From JANRKH01 sp964351245 (lineage in GTDB: Bacteria > Pseudomonadota > Alphaproteobacteria > Rickettsiales > Rickettsiaceae), in the NCBI GenBank assembly GCA_964351245.1, contig CAYGNF010000004.1, positions 1 through 46,646 of the forward strand: DNA of 46,646 nt. Reading direction: 5' to 3'. How positions within the stretch are numbered: position 1 is the stretch's first letter; every line of letters starts with the position of its first letter. This document shows positions 1 to 8,478 of this stretch, piece by piece. The position numbers and the translations under genes are program-made. The notes beneath the pieces were generated by a model that was not told where the DNA came from, made no database searches, and was given only the letters and a program-made list of their open reading frames with translations.

Positions 1-34
1 GTTATAAGATTATGAATAATTTTAGGTTGTGATT

Positions 35-2812
35 ATGGATTTTAATATTGACTCAGTTATTTTGATTAGCTTCCTGGTGATAAATTTAATAGCTGGCCTC
101 TTTTTTAGTAGGGGTATAAAAGATATTAAAGAATACGCTGTAGGTGATAGAAATTTTAGCACCACAACTCTTACTGCTACTATTGTTGCCACATTAATTG
201 GGGGCGGATTTTTTTACGGCTCTATATCACAGACCTATAAGAATGGTTTATGGCATATAATGCCCCGAATTGGAGATGTTCTGACCTTGCTTCTAGTTGG
301 TTATATTATAGTGCCTAGAATGAAGCAATTTTTAGGTAAAATTTCTGTTGCAGAAATTATGGGGGAATTATATGGAAATAAAGTACGCTTTATTACTGCT
401 ATTGCCTCAATTTTGGTATTAGTAGGATATGTTGCTGTACAAATTAAGGTCTTGATAGGATTATTTTATCATTTTTTTGGCGTTTCTAGTATTTACGCCA
501 CTTTGCTTGCTTCTATGGTAATTACTATGTATTCTACAATAGGAGGCATCAAAGCAGTTACTTTTACAGATGTAATTCAGTTTTTTACATTCGGCGTATT
601 TGTCCCAATATTTACTATATTTGTATGGAGTATTTTTGATAATCCTTATGGTAGTATAATCGCTTCTACTGCAAGTAATCCATTATTTTCTGTAGATACT
701 ATATTTAATTTTAATGATCCTAAATTCTATGGTTGTTTTACGCTATTTTTATATTACGCTATACCGTGTCTAGAGCCCGCAGTTACACAAAGAATATTAA
801 TGGCTAAAAACGTAAATCAAGCTCGTAACGCTTTTGCATTTGCTGCCTTTATTTGCTTTATCATGGGGGGCCTCGGGTGCGTAATAGGTACTGTAATGCT
901 TGCGCATAATCCGAATTTAAACCCTGATAGTTTAGTTACATATGTAGTAGATAATTATTCATATACAGGCTTAAAGGGCCTAACTGTAATTGGCATATTA
1001 GCTATGACAATGTCTAGCGCTGATTCTTGTATTAATGCAGCTGCAGTAACATTTGCTCATGATTTAATGAGATCATCGCGAAATGCTCTGCATCTCTCGC
1101 GTATTTTTGCTATGTTTATTGGTATATTTGCTACTATCCTGGCTTTATCTACTAATAGTCTATATGATTTACTATTGCTCACTGGTAATGTTTACATTCC
1201 TGTGGTTACTATGCCATTATTACTGGCTATTTTTGGATTTCGTACTACTCCAAGAGTGGCTCTAATAGCAATGACTGCCGGTATTACCACAGTAATAACC
1301 TTAAGGATATTTATTGAGTCACTGACCGGAGTTGATAGTATTATACCTGGAATGATTGCAAATGCAGTTGCTATGTTACTTTCCCATTATTTATTAAATG
1401 AGGATGGTGGCTGGGTAAAAAACTCAGATCAGGAAAGAGGCGCAAGCTTTGCGCAGACTTTTGCTTCACTAAAGCGCCATTTTCAGAATATGAATTTTGA
1501 TTTGATATCATATAGCAAATCAAACACTCCAAACCCTGAGATATCTGTTGTTTATAGTATCTTTAGCGCCATATCACTTGCAATTGTTACTCTTTCTATT
1601 GACAGAGCGGTATATGCTCAATATTTCCAGTTAATCAATATTTTGATAGCTATTTCATTTTCTATGACAACTATCTTAATTTGCCAAGGATTATGGAATA
1701 GTGATTTTAGAGAAAAATATATAGGCATTATATGGGTCATTTCTATCTTTACTATTTCAGCCTTTATAAGTAGCTTTTTAGTTTTAGTAAGCAATTTTAA
1801 TAGTATCGCCTTTGCTACTTTAATTCTTAATCTAGCCATGATAGGAATTTTGCTCAGATGGCTTCCTACATTAATCATCATTACTTCAGGCTTTATTTGC
1901 TCATTTATTTTTTATCACCAAGCTATTGGAGTAATACATATTTCTACAGAGCCAGCAGATCTAAGATTTAAAATGATCTACATGTTATTTATGATTAGCG
2001 CAGTGCTCATAGCTTTCTTTAAGCCAAAGGAGCAATATCAAGATCTTACTGAGGAAAGTAATTTATTTTTATCTGATAAGGTGAGTGATCAAAAGATAGA
2101 ATTGACTAAATTATATGGACTTAAAAATGAGTTTTTGAGAAATCTAGAACATGAAGCTCATACCCCAATTACAGGTATTACAAGTATGGGGCAAGTGCTA
2201 TGGGAAAATTATGATAAACTAAGCGACTTACAGAAGCGTCAGGCCGCAGCAGAGATTGCAAAAAGCTCCGAGAGATTAACTAGTTTAGTAGATAATTTGA
2301 TAGATTTATCTAAACTTCAAAACCTCAAGTATGAGCTAAACAAAACCTCAGTAGATCTCACTAGCCTTGTATATAACAGATTAGAAATCTGTAAAAAATT
2401 ATATATCCAAAAAGAGAAGCGCCAAAACCTCACTTTCGATTTAAAGATAGAAGAAAAATTAAAGACATTATGTGATGAATATTATATTGCGCGTACTATT
2501 GATAATATCATCATTAATGCGATTCAATACTCCAAAGAAGGTAATATTACTCTAACACTTCGTAAAACAAAATCAGGAGATGGGGTTGAGTTTAGGGTAA
2601 AGGATGAAGGTATAGGAATATCACAAAATGAGATATTTGATGTATTTGGTGCTTTTGTTACTAGCTCTAAAACCAAAACTCCGAGCGGAGGAAGAGGTAT
2701 AGGCCTTGCTTTGTGCAAGAAAGTAATTGAGCTGCACGAAGGCAAAATTTGGGTAGAACCAAATCAGACAAAAGGAGTAACTTTTATATTCACCTTACCT
2801 GATGAGCTTTAA
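35..2812 (+). CDS. Sodium/solute symporter-histidine kinase fusion (CbrA-like)
   Basis: This is a membrane sensor kinase whose N-terminal two thirds is an SLC5/SSS-type transporter. Residues 1 to about 470 hold many hydrophobic helices with SSS-like glycine-rich segments (for example TLIGGGFFYGS). A second hydrophobic block of several helices covers about 500-640. A HisKA domain follows, with the H-box EHEAHTPI and phospho-acceptor His706. The HATPase domain has an N-box (NAIQYS), a G1 box (DEGIGIS) and a G2 box (GRGIGLAL). The architecture matches the CbrA/PutP-like kinases that couple solute sensing to phosphotransfer; the solute is unknown. An in-frame GTG lies at 29, but ATG35 is preferred because TTAGG at 22-26 is spaced correctly for it. 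No response regulator is adjacent, so the partner must be elsewhere. The domain calls are firm; the signal is unknown. Confidence 0.9.
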   Translation: MDFNIDSVILISFLVINLIAGLFFSRGIKDIKEYAVGDRNFSTTTLTATIVATLIGGGFFYGSISQTYKNGLWHIMPRIGDVLTLLLVGYIIVPRMKQFLGKISVAEIMGELYGNKVRFITAIASILVLVGYVAVQIKVLIGLFYHFFGVSSIYATLLASMVITMYSTIGGIKAVTFTDVIQFFTFGVFVPIFTIFVWSIFDNPYGSIIASTASNPLFSVDTIFNFNDPKFYGCFTLFLYYAIPCLEPAVTQRILMAKNVNQARNAFAFAAFICFIMGGLGCVIGTVMLAHNPNLNPDSLVTYVVDNYSYTGLKGLTVIGILAMTMSSADSCINAAAVTFAHDLMRSSRNALHLSRIFAMFIGIFATILALSTNSLYDLLLLTGNVYIPVVTMPLLLAIFGFRTTPRVALIAMTAGITTVITLRIFIESLTGVDSIIPGMIANAVAMLLSHYLLNEDGGWVKNSDQERGASFAQTFASLKRHFQNMNFDLISYSKSNTPNPEISVVYSIFSAISLAIVTLSIDRAVYAQYFQLINILIAISFSMTTILICQGLWNSDFREKYIGIIWVISIFTISAFISSFLVLVSNFNSIAFATLILNLAMIGILLRWLPTLIIITSGFICSFIFYHQAIGVIHISTEPADLRFKMIYMLFMISAVLIAFFKPKEQYQDLTEESNLFLSDKVSDQKIELTKLYGLKNEFLRNLEHEAHTPITGITSMGQVLWENYDKLSDLQKRQAAAEIAKSSERLTSLVDNLIDLSKLQNLKYELNKTSVDLTSLVYNRLEICKKLYIQKEKRQNLTFDLKIEEKLKTLCDEYYIARTIDNIIINAIQYSKEGNITLTLRKTKSGDGVEFRVKDEGIGISQNEIFDVFGAFVTSSKTKTPSGGRGIGLALCKKVIELHEGKIWVEPNQTKGVTFIFTLPDEL

Positions 2813-2829
2813 TGAAGTATCACCCTACT

Positions 2830-2890
2830 CCTTTAAGGCGCTAAAGGCTTTGCGGATTAGTCAGCCCTTCTGAGTCTAGAAGTTCGCGAA
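2830..2890. other. Run of short inverted repeats in intergenic DNA
   Basis: Between the symporter-kinase and the glycosyltransferase the sequence becomes less AT-rich and carries consecutive small stems. CCTTTA/TAAAGG is at 2830-2835/2842-2847, GGCT/AGCC at 2846-2849/2863-2866, CTTCT/AGAAG at 2867-2871/2878-2882, and the palindrome TTCGCGAA at 2883-2890. No U-run follows, so it is not a classic intrinsic terminator. It could be a small structured RNA, a decayed repeat element or a factor-dependent termination site. The rest of the gap up to the promoter at 2976 shows nothing else. Confidence 0.3.
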
Positions 2891-2975
2891 GTTAAAGTCC
2901 AAATAATCTAATGGCTACCGGTAAAAATTAATCATTATAAATTTTTTGTTAGTAGTATTATAGCTTAATATATAG

Positions 2976-3004
2976 TTGACTTTCAAGGTTACTACAATTA
3001 TAAA
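2976..3004 (+). promoter_or_regulatory. Sigma70-type promoter of the glycosyltransferase-queuosine operon
   Basis: A -35 element TTGACT (2976-2981) and a -10 element TATAAA (2999-3004) are separated by 17 bases. The expected start point is about 3010-3012, at or next to the ATG at 3012, so the first gene may be read from a leaderless or nearly leaderless transcript. This is inferred from consensus match and spacing only. Confidence 0.55.
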
Positions 3005-3011
3005 ATGAGTC

Positions 3012-4049
3012 ATGAAAATTTTCAATATAATGCTAAGCAAAGATCTTGGAGGCATTCAGCAGGCTTTTATTAATTATAGTCAATTAATTAGAATGATAGG
3101 GTGTGAGCCTGTCCATATTATTTCAGAGCGTGCAAAAATTGCTCATCAAGTTCAAGGTTCCTCATTTAAAGTACCTAATCTGTTTATTTTTGATCTTGTC
3201 TCAATTTTCAAAATTAGAGCACTGATCAATAAAATGAGACCAAATATTATAATTGCTCATGGCAATAGAGCAATAAGCTTTTCCTATTTTGCATCAAAAT
3301 TTCTTGGAGCAAGGCCAAAAATTATTGGAGTTGCTCATAATTACTCATATAAGCATTTACCCAAATGTGATTATATATTCTGTATCACTAAGGCAATGAA
3401 AGATTTTATGATCAATAAGGGAATTGCAGAAGAGAAGTTATTGCATTTTCCAAATGCTATTGATGTAGGGGAGGTTGAGTATAAAGCAAGAAAACCCATG
3501 ACTCGCAGGTGCACTATTGGAACCATCGGGCGATTCGTCCCGAAGAAAGGCATTGATGTGCTCATTAAAGCTATGCTTAGTTTGAAGAATAGAGGATATG
3601 ATGTTGAGCTTATTATAGGAGGAGATGGTCCCGAATTACCCTATCTAAAAACATTAGCTGCTAGTCTGAATTTATCTAACTCTATTTCGTTTAAAGGATG
3701 GATTGCAGATCCAGGCCAATTTTTTAAGGAAATGGATATTTTTTGTCTCCCCTCATTAGAGGAGCCCTTTGGCATCATTGTTATTGAGGCCATGATTAAC
3801 GGAGTACCGGTAATTGCTACCAAAGCCCATGGACCTCTTGAGATCATTGAACATACTATTGATGGATTACTTGTAGATATAGCATCTCCAGATCAAATAG
3901 CTGAAGCTGTAATACGATATATTAGCGACCCCATACTTGTTCAATCTTGCGTTGAGCGTTCGTATAACAAAGTAAAAAACCATTATAGCATAGAAGTATC
4001 AAGTACATTGCTAGCAAACCACCTAAAACATATTAATAATTCACTATGA
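3012..4049 (+). CDS. Glycosyltransferase family 4 (GT-B fold)
   Basis: A 345-residue cytosolic glycosyltransferase that would transfer a sugar from a nucleotide-sugar donor to a surface glycan or glycolipid. The N-terminal Rossmann half begins with a glycine-rich loop (SKDLGGIQQA). The C-terminal half has the GT4 donor-site features: FVPKKGIDVLIKA, GGDGPE near residue 205, and the EX7E region EEPFGIIVIEAM followed by NGVPVIAT. Length and motifs fit the family; donor and acceptor cannot be read from sequence. It opens an operon and its stop overlaps the next start by 4 bases (ATGA at 4046-4049). A promoter lies immediately upstream and no clear Shine-Dalgarno is seen. Confidence 0.88.
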   Translation: MKIFNIMLSKDLGGIQQAFINYSQLIRMIGCEPVHIISERAKIAHQVQGSSFKVPNLFIFDLVSIFKIRALINKMRPNIIIAHGNRAISFSYFASKFLGARPKIIGVAHNYSYKHLPKCDYIFCITKAMKDFMINKGIAEEKLLHFPNAIDVGEVEYKARKPMTRRCTIGTIGRFVPKKGIDVLIKAMLSLKNRGYDVELIIGGDGPELPYLKTLAASLNLSNSISFKGWIADPGQFFKEMDIFCLPSLEEPFGIIVIEAMINGVPVIATKAHGPLEIIEHTIDGLLVDIASPDQIAEAVIRYISDPILVQSCVERSYNKVKNHYSIEVSSTLLANHLKHINNSL

Positions 4050-5302
4050 CATTTGCAATTTCTCGCATATCCAATCAAATGCCGATTGTTACATACCATA
4101 TGCCAAGCTTTCTTACTGTATCTATAAATTATATTGTTGGCGTAGGCAGTAGATACGAAGCACCTAGTCAGGAAGGCTTATCACATTTTTTAGAGCACAT
4201 GGCATTCAAGGGCACTAGATCAAGAACTGCAGCGAAAATTGCTCAGGAATTTGATGAAATAGGTGGACAATTTAATGCATATACATCTAAAGAACATACA
4301 GTGTATCATGCGAAAGTATTAGATATACATCTAGAAAAAGCCCTGGTAATACTGGCTGATATTATCATGAATTCTACATATCATGATGATGAGATCAAGA
4401 AAGAATATGGAGTAATATGTCAAGAAATTGCACAAACATACGATAATCCTGACGATTTATGCTACGAGAATCTAGTATCTTCTGCCTTTCCAAACCAACC
4501 TCTTGGTAAGTCAATACTCGGCACAGAAGAATCTATTGCAAAATTTACCTCTGCGAGCTTTTTCGAGTTTATATCAGAGTTTTATACAAGTCAGAACTCA
4601 CTACTGTCAATTGCCGGTAATATCAAGTTAGCAAATTTAGGATCTCTGTGTGAGAGATTATTTGGTCATATGCCTAATAATTCATCTAAAAAATACGCTT
4701 CTTCATATTATTCTTCGGGCACTGAGTGTATTCAGAAAGATCTCGAGCAAACAACATTATTTCTTGGGTTTCATAGTGCTTCTTATTTAGATATTAGCGC
4801 ATTCTATCACACTCAGATGCTCTCTTTAATATTTGGCGGAGGATTATCTTCGAGGTTGTTTCAATCTATTAGGGAGGATCAGGGTCTTGCATATTCTGTT
4901 GGATCATTCAATTCTTCCTATGCTGATAATGGATTATTCAGTCTATATGCATCTTGCAATCATGATAAACTAAAGCAAGTTCTAAATAGTATGATAGATC
5001 AAATTCATAAAGTCATAGATCATGTATCTGATTCAGAAGTATCAAGAGCAAAAAATCAAATAAAATCTCTGCTTTTGATGTCAGAGGAAAAAACTGGGTA
5101 TAAAGCCTATGAATGCGGCAAAAACTACCTTATATTCGGCAGAGAAATTACGGTGCAAGAAGTTTTAGAGCGGGTAGATGCAGTATCTACTTCTGATATT
5201 ATGGGCATTGCTAGCTCAATTTTTTCTACAAATCCATCTTTTTCTTGCGCCAGTGCAAGCGTGATAGACATTTCGGCTCATGACATTAAGTCAAAAATAT
5301 GA
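4046..5302 (+). CDS. M16-family zinc metallopeptidase (processing peptidase-like)
   Basis: A 418-residue member of the insulinase/mitochondrial processing peptidase family. The inverted zinc motif HXXEH is present as HFLEH, with His47, Glu50 (catalytic base) and His51. The distal zinc ligand Glu127 lies 77 residues later in CQEI, as in active M16 enzymes, so this is an active-type subunit. The C-terminal half carries the paired non-catalytic domain with the R-x-x-G-L-A-Y segment (REDQGLAYSVGS). Rickettsiales usually carry one or two such proteases. No signal peptide is evident, so a cytosolic site is likely. It overlaps both neighbours by 4 bases, indicating translational coupling with two glycosyltransferase genes. 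Confidence 0.93.
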   Translation: MTFAISRISNQMPIVTYHMPSFLTVSINYIVGVGSRYEAPSQEGLSHFLEHMAFKGTRSRTAAKIAQEFDEIGGQFNAYTSKEHTVYHAKVLDIHLEKALVILADIIMNSTYHDDEIKKEYGVICQEIAQTYDNPDDLCYENLVSSAFPNQPLGKSILGTEESIAKFTSASFFEFISEFYTSQNSLLSIAGNIKLANLGSLCERLFGHMPNNSSKKYASSYYSSGTECIQKDLEQTTLFLGFHSASYLDISAFYHTQMLSLIFGGGLSSRLFQSIREDQGLAYSVGSFNSSYADNGLFSLYASCNHDKLKQVLNSMIDQIHKVIDHVSDSEVSRAKNQIKSLLLMSEEKTGYKAYECGKNYLIFGREITVQEVLERVDAVSTSDIMGIASSIFSTNPSFSCASASVIDISAHDIKSKI

Positions 5303-6159
5303 AAGATATATCGGTGATTATCGTCACTTATTACACAACTTCAGTTTTATTTCGATCAATTTCATCATGCATGATGATGAAAGGAATAAAAGAAGTTATA
5401 GTAATAAACAACGGTAATCCGGAGGAGTATCTAAGTAAATTGCAGGAAATGCAGAGTAAGAATGAGATTAGTTTAGTTGATGGTCATGGTAATGTGGGTT
5501 TTGCAAAAGCATGCAATATAGGAGCTGCAAAAGCAACGGGTCAATATTTGATGTTTATAAATCCCGATTGTTATACTGATGACAAAGATTTTGCTCTCAA
5601 GCTTAGAGAGGCAATAGAGAGTAATACTAAGTATTGGTTTGCAACCTCATTGATTCTTAACCCCGATGGCACAGTACAAAAAACCTGCCGTAGAAATTTA
5701 ATGACTCTGATTAATGCAATTTCTCAGAGTCTTGCGTTAAATAAAATAGGAGCAAGTATAATAGATAGAGATATAAAAGAAATAGCGTCATTGCAATATA
5801 TATCAGAAATTGAAGCTTTTTCTGGAGCATTATTCTTTTGCCATCAATCAAAATTTCATAAGGTAGGAGGCTTAAGTGAGGAATATTTTCTACATGTAGA
5901 AGATATGGATTTATGTATGAAGATATGGAAAGCCGGAGGGAGGATATGTTTTGTGAAGAATGCAGTAATATATCATAAGTTAAGCACAAGCCTCACGACC
6001 AGTAAATTTTTGGAGTTACACAAAGCTCGTGGCTTTATAATTTATTTTCAAAAATTTTTTGCGATTTCAAAGCTTCCTATATTAAAGCAGGTTATACAGC
6101 TTGCAGTGTGGGCTCGTTTTTATCTTAAAACTTGGAATAAAGAGCATGCTCGGAAATAA
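5299..6159 (+). CDS. Glycosyltransferase family 2 (rhamnosyltransferase-like)
   Basis: A 286-residue GT-A fold enzyme. It starts with the family 2 nucleotide-binding strand ISVIIVTYY, followed by NVGFAKACNIGAA and the metal-binding region FINPDCY (equivalent to DXD). Later comes the acceptor-side motif VEDMDLCMKIWKAGG, near residues 195-210. This arrangement is typical of the GT2 subgroup that adds deoxyhexoses to O-antigen or other surface glycans; the sugar is unknown. A C-terminal hydrophobic or amphipathic stretch (residues 240-275) may associate with the membrane. The start overlaps the M16 stop by 4 bases and the end overlaps queE by 14 bases. Confidence 0.87.
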   Translation: MKDISVIIVTYYTTSVLFRSISSCMMMKGIKEVIVINNGNPEEYLSKLQEMQSKNEISLVDGHGNVGFAKACNIGAAKATGQYLMFINPDCYTDDKDFALKLREAIESNTKYWFATSLILNPDGTVQKTCRRNLMTLINAISQSLALNKIGASIIDRDIKEIASLQYISEIEAFSGALFFCHQSKFHKVGGLSEEYFLHVEDMDLCMKIWKAGGRICFVKNAVIYHKLSTSLTTSKFLELHKARGFIIYFQKFFAISKLPILKQVIQLAVWARFYLKTWNKEHARK

Positions 6160-6805
6160 TCTCAAAAGAACTATAGAAGTCACAGAGGGAAGATCCTTAA
6201 AGATTCAGGAAATATTTTTGACTATACAAGGAGAGGGGCCTTATGCTGGCAGAGGCGCTGTCTTTGTTCGCCTAGGTGGATGTAATCTTGCGTGCAAGTT
6301 CTGTGATACAGAATTTGATTCTTTTGTAGAATATTCTGTAGAGGATATAATAGAGAATGTAAAAAAATTATCTAGTCATAACGCTGTGAATTTAGTGGTC
6401 ATTAGCGGAGGCGAGCCATTTAGACAATCAATCAATAAGCTTTGTGAGGAGTTATTGAATGCAAATTTTCAAATTCAAATCGAAAGTAATGGTACTTTGT
6501 ATCAGAAAATCCCCCAGCAGGTAGAGATAGTATGTTCACCAAAGTCAGTAGATGGGAAGTATTACAAAATTAGACCCGAGCTTATTTCTCATATTATAGC
6601 ATATAAATTTTTAGTTTCTGCGAATTTATCTGGATATACAAGTGTCCCAGAGTGGGATTTTATAGATGCGCCAATATATGTACAGCCTATTAATCAGTAT
6701 TCTGAGGAGCTAAATACCCAAAATAATATTCTGGCTGTTGATATCGCAATCAAAAAAGGGTATATATTATCTTGTCAGATTCATAAAATGATAGGAGTAA
6801 AATGA
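6146..6805 (+). CDS. queE: 7-carboxy-7-deazaguanine synthase (radical SAM)
   Basis: QueE converts 6-carboxytetrahydropterin to 7-carboxy-7-deazaguanine in de novo queuosine/preQ0 synthesis. The 219-residue protein has the QueE signature: a substrate loop (TIQGEGPYAGR) and the CxxxCxxC radical-SAM cluster motif GGCNLACKFCDTEF, with Cys46, Cys50 and Cys53. VVISGGEPF is the SAM-binding GGE motif. The frame stays open upstream to a TTG at 6101, but ATG6146 gives a normal-length N-terminus and only a 14-base overlap with the glycosyltransferase. Its stop overlaps the queC start (ATGA, 6802-6805), which supports the pathway assignment. Confidence 0.93.
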   Translation: MLGNNLKRTIEVTEGRSLKIQEIFLTIQGEGPYAGRGAVFVRLGGCNLACKFCDTEFDSFVEYSVEDIIENVKKLSSHNAVNLVVISGGEPFRQSINKLCEELLNANFQIQIESNGTLYQKIPQQVEIVCSPKSVDGKYYKIRPELISHIIAYKFLVSANLSGYTSVPEWDFIDAPIYVQPINQYSEELNTQNNILAVDIAIKKGYILSCQIHKMIGVK

Positions 6806-7485
6806 TAAAAAAAGCCGTTGTTTTAGTTAGTGGAGGACTTGATTCAGTTACTGTACTTTCGATTGCTAAAAGTGCAGGATTTCAGGTTTATCCAATCAGT
6901 TTTCTGTATTCGCAGCGTAATAAACTTGAATTGCAAAAAGCAGCAAAATCATTACAGGCTCTAGATATACAGGAGCATAAAATCATAGAAATTGATCTTA
7001 GTGTTTTTGGCAAATCTGCTCTAACTGATCATGCAATCAATGTACCTCAATATAATAATGCCTCTGAGATAACTCCAGAAATTCCGGTTACATATGTTCC
7101 TGGGAGAAATACTATTTTTCTAAGTATTGCATCAGCTTATGCTGAGACTTTGGGTGCTTTTGATGTTTTTATTGGCGCTCATGCACTAGATAGCGGTAAT
7201 TATCCTGATTGTACTAAGGAATTTCTTGAAAGCTACGAAAAGACTGTTAATCTGGGATTAGGGTTTACTAAAACTAGTAATCTGAGAATAAGAGCACCTT
7301 TAATTGATATGACCAAGTCCGAAATTATTAAGCTAGGATTATCTCTAGGAGTAGATTATTCCAATACTATATCTTGTTATGCGCCATCAATAGACGAAAA
7401 ATCTTGCGGTAAATGCCTTGCTTGCGCTATAAGACAGGAAGGTTTTAGGCAAGTTGGTGTAAAAGACCCTGCTATTTATATATGA
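6802..7485 (+). CDS. queC: 7-cyano-7-deazaguanine (preQ0) synthase
   Basis: QueC uses ATP and ammonia to turn 7-carboxy-7-deazaguanine into preQ0. The 227-residue protein begins with the PP-loop ATPase motif SGGLDS (residues 10-15). Near the C-terminus it has the four-cysteine zinc site Cys192, Cys202, Cys205 and Cys208 typical of QueC. VPGRNTIFLSIASAYAE is also characteristic of the family. It is coupled to queE upstream and overlaps the acetyltransferase gene downstream by 4 bases. queD and folE are not in the window, so the upstream steps must be encoded elsewhere if the pathway is complete. Confidence 0.95.
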   Translation: MIKKAVVLVSGGLDSVTVLSIAKSAGFQVYPISFLYSQRNKLELQKAAKSLQALDIQEHKIIEIDLSVFGKSALTDHAINVPQYNNASEITPEIPVTYVPGRNTIFLSIASAYAETLGAFDVFIGAHALDSGNYPDCTKEFLESYEKTVNLGLGFTKTSNLRIRAPLIDMTKSEIIKLGLSLGVDYSNTISCYAPSIDEKSCGKCLACAIRQEGFRQVGVKDPAIYI

Positions 7486-8033
7486 GTATTATGTTTGAAG
7501 AGTTTCCTGTCTTCAGTCTAGGTGAGTATAGATTACGTGAAATCGATCCTAAAATAGATGCTGATCTTTTTTATAAATACGTAACTCAAGATGAAGTATG
7601 CAGCTTTATAGGTCAAGATAGCGTTCCCAAAACTACTCAGCAAGCATACATAGAATTACAATACTGGTCTAATCTCTTCTACTACAAAAGAAGTTACTAT
7701 TGGGCCCTATCGAACGCAAGAAATGAAATTATAGGTACAGCGGGTTTTAATAATATTAGCATTCAGCATGAAAGGGCCGAGCTCAGTTACGACTTGAACA
7801 AGGATTATTGGGGTAATGGGTTAATGACCAATTCTCTTGTGAAAATTTTAGACTTTGCTTTTAATTCATTGAATATTGTAAGAATACAAGCTACCGTAGG
7901 TCAGCACAACACAAGATCCATCAAACTTTTAGAAAATTTAAATTTTAAAAGAGAAGGAGAACTTGCATGTTATGAAAAATTAAAGGGACAACATTACGAT
8001 TTTTACATGTATGCAATCACAACAAAAGACTGA
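7482..8033 (+). CDS. GNAT acetyltransferase, RimJ/RimL type
   Basis: A 183-residue Gcn5-related N-acetyltransferase. The N-terminal strand RLREIDPKIDADLFYKYV is followed by IIGTAGFNNI and AELSYDLNKDYWGNGLMTNSL, the acetyl-CoA pyrophosphate-binding segment of the RimJ/RimL group. NTRSIKLLENLNFKREGEL is the usual C-terminal motif. These enzymes often acetylate ribosomal protein N-termini, but substrates vary and none can be assigned here. ATG7482 overlaps the queC stop; a second ATG lies at 7491. The end overlaps apaG by 23 bases. Confidence 0.88.
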   Translation: MSIMFEEFPVFSLGEYRLREIDPKIDADLFYKYVTQDEVCSFIGQDSVPKTTQQAYIELQYWSNLFYYKRSYYWALSNARNEIIGTAGFNNISIQHERAELSYDLNKDYWGNGLMTNSLVKILDFAFNSLNIVRIQATVGQHNTRSIKLLENLNFKREGELACYEKLKGQHYDFYMYAITTKD

Positions 8034-8433
8034 GCCTTATCAAGTAGTGGCTATTTCGAGCAATGTAGAAGTGCGAGTAAGAGCATTTTACGCCTCCGAG
8101 CTTTCAAGTGATACGATTAATAGCCATGTATTTATTTATAAAATCAAAATATCTAACCACTCAGAAGATGATATAAAGCTACTTGCAAGGGAATGGCATG
8201 TAATCCAAGAAGATGGGTTTTCTGAGGTTGTAAGGGGTGAAGGAGTAATAGGAAAGCAGCCCATAATAAAAAGCGGAGGCTTATTTGAGTACGCAAGTCA
8301 GGCTGTTTTATTTACTACATCGGGCGTTATGTATGGTACTTTTTTTTGCCTCAATCTTCAAAACTGGAAAAATTTAGAAGTTACAATACCAGCATTTTCT
8401 TTAGATAAAGATTTAGTACTGCATCTACATTAG
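8011..8433 (+). CDS. apaG: ApaG domain protein
   Basis: A 140-residue single-domain protein of the ApaG (DUF525) immunoglobulin-like fold. Diagnostic segments are VRVRAFYASELS, VFIYKIKISNHS, LLAREWHVIQEDG, VRGEGVIGKQPII and GVMYGTFFC. ApaG has been linked to Co2+/Mg2+ efflux and dinucleotide turnover in enterobacteria, but its biochemical role is not settled. It is the last gene of the plus-strand operon, overlapping the acetyltransferase by 23 bases. No clear terminator follows; the next gene on the other strand ends at 8479. Confidence 0.92.
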   Translation: MQSQQKTEPYQVVAISSNVEVRVRAFYASELSSDTINSHVFIYKIKISNHSEDDIKLLAREWHVIQEDGFSEVVRGEGVIGKQPIIKSGGLFEYASQAVLFTTSGVMYGTFFCLNLQNWKNLEVTIPAFSLDKDLVLHLH

Positions 8434-8478
8434 TTTTGAAATGCAAATTTAAATAATTTAATAGTGATCCATTCACAC

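Noticed and set aside
2841..2905. Possible tRNA-like fold in the gap after the symporter-kinase
   Set aside because: One 5-base stem resembles an anticodon arm, but the loop has 6 bases and no acceptor or T-arm pairs with it.
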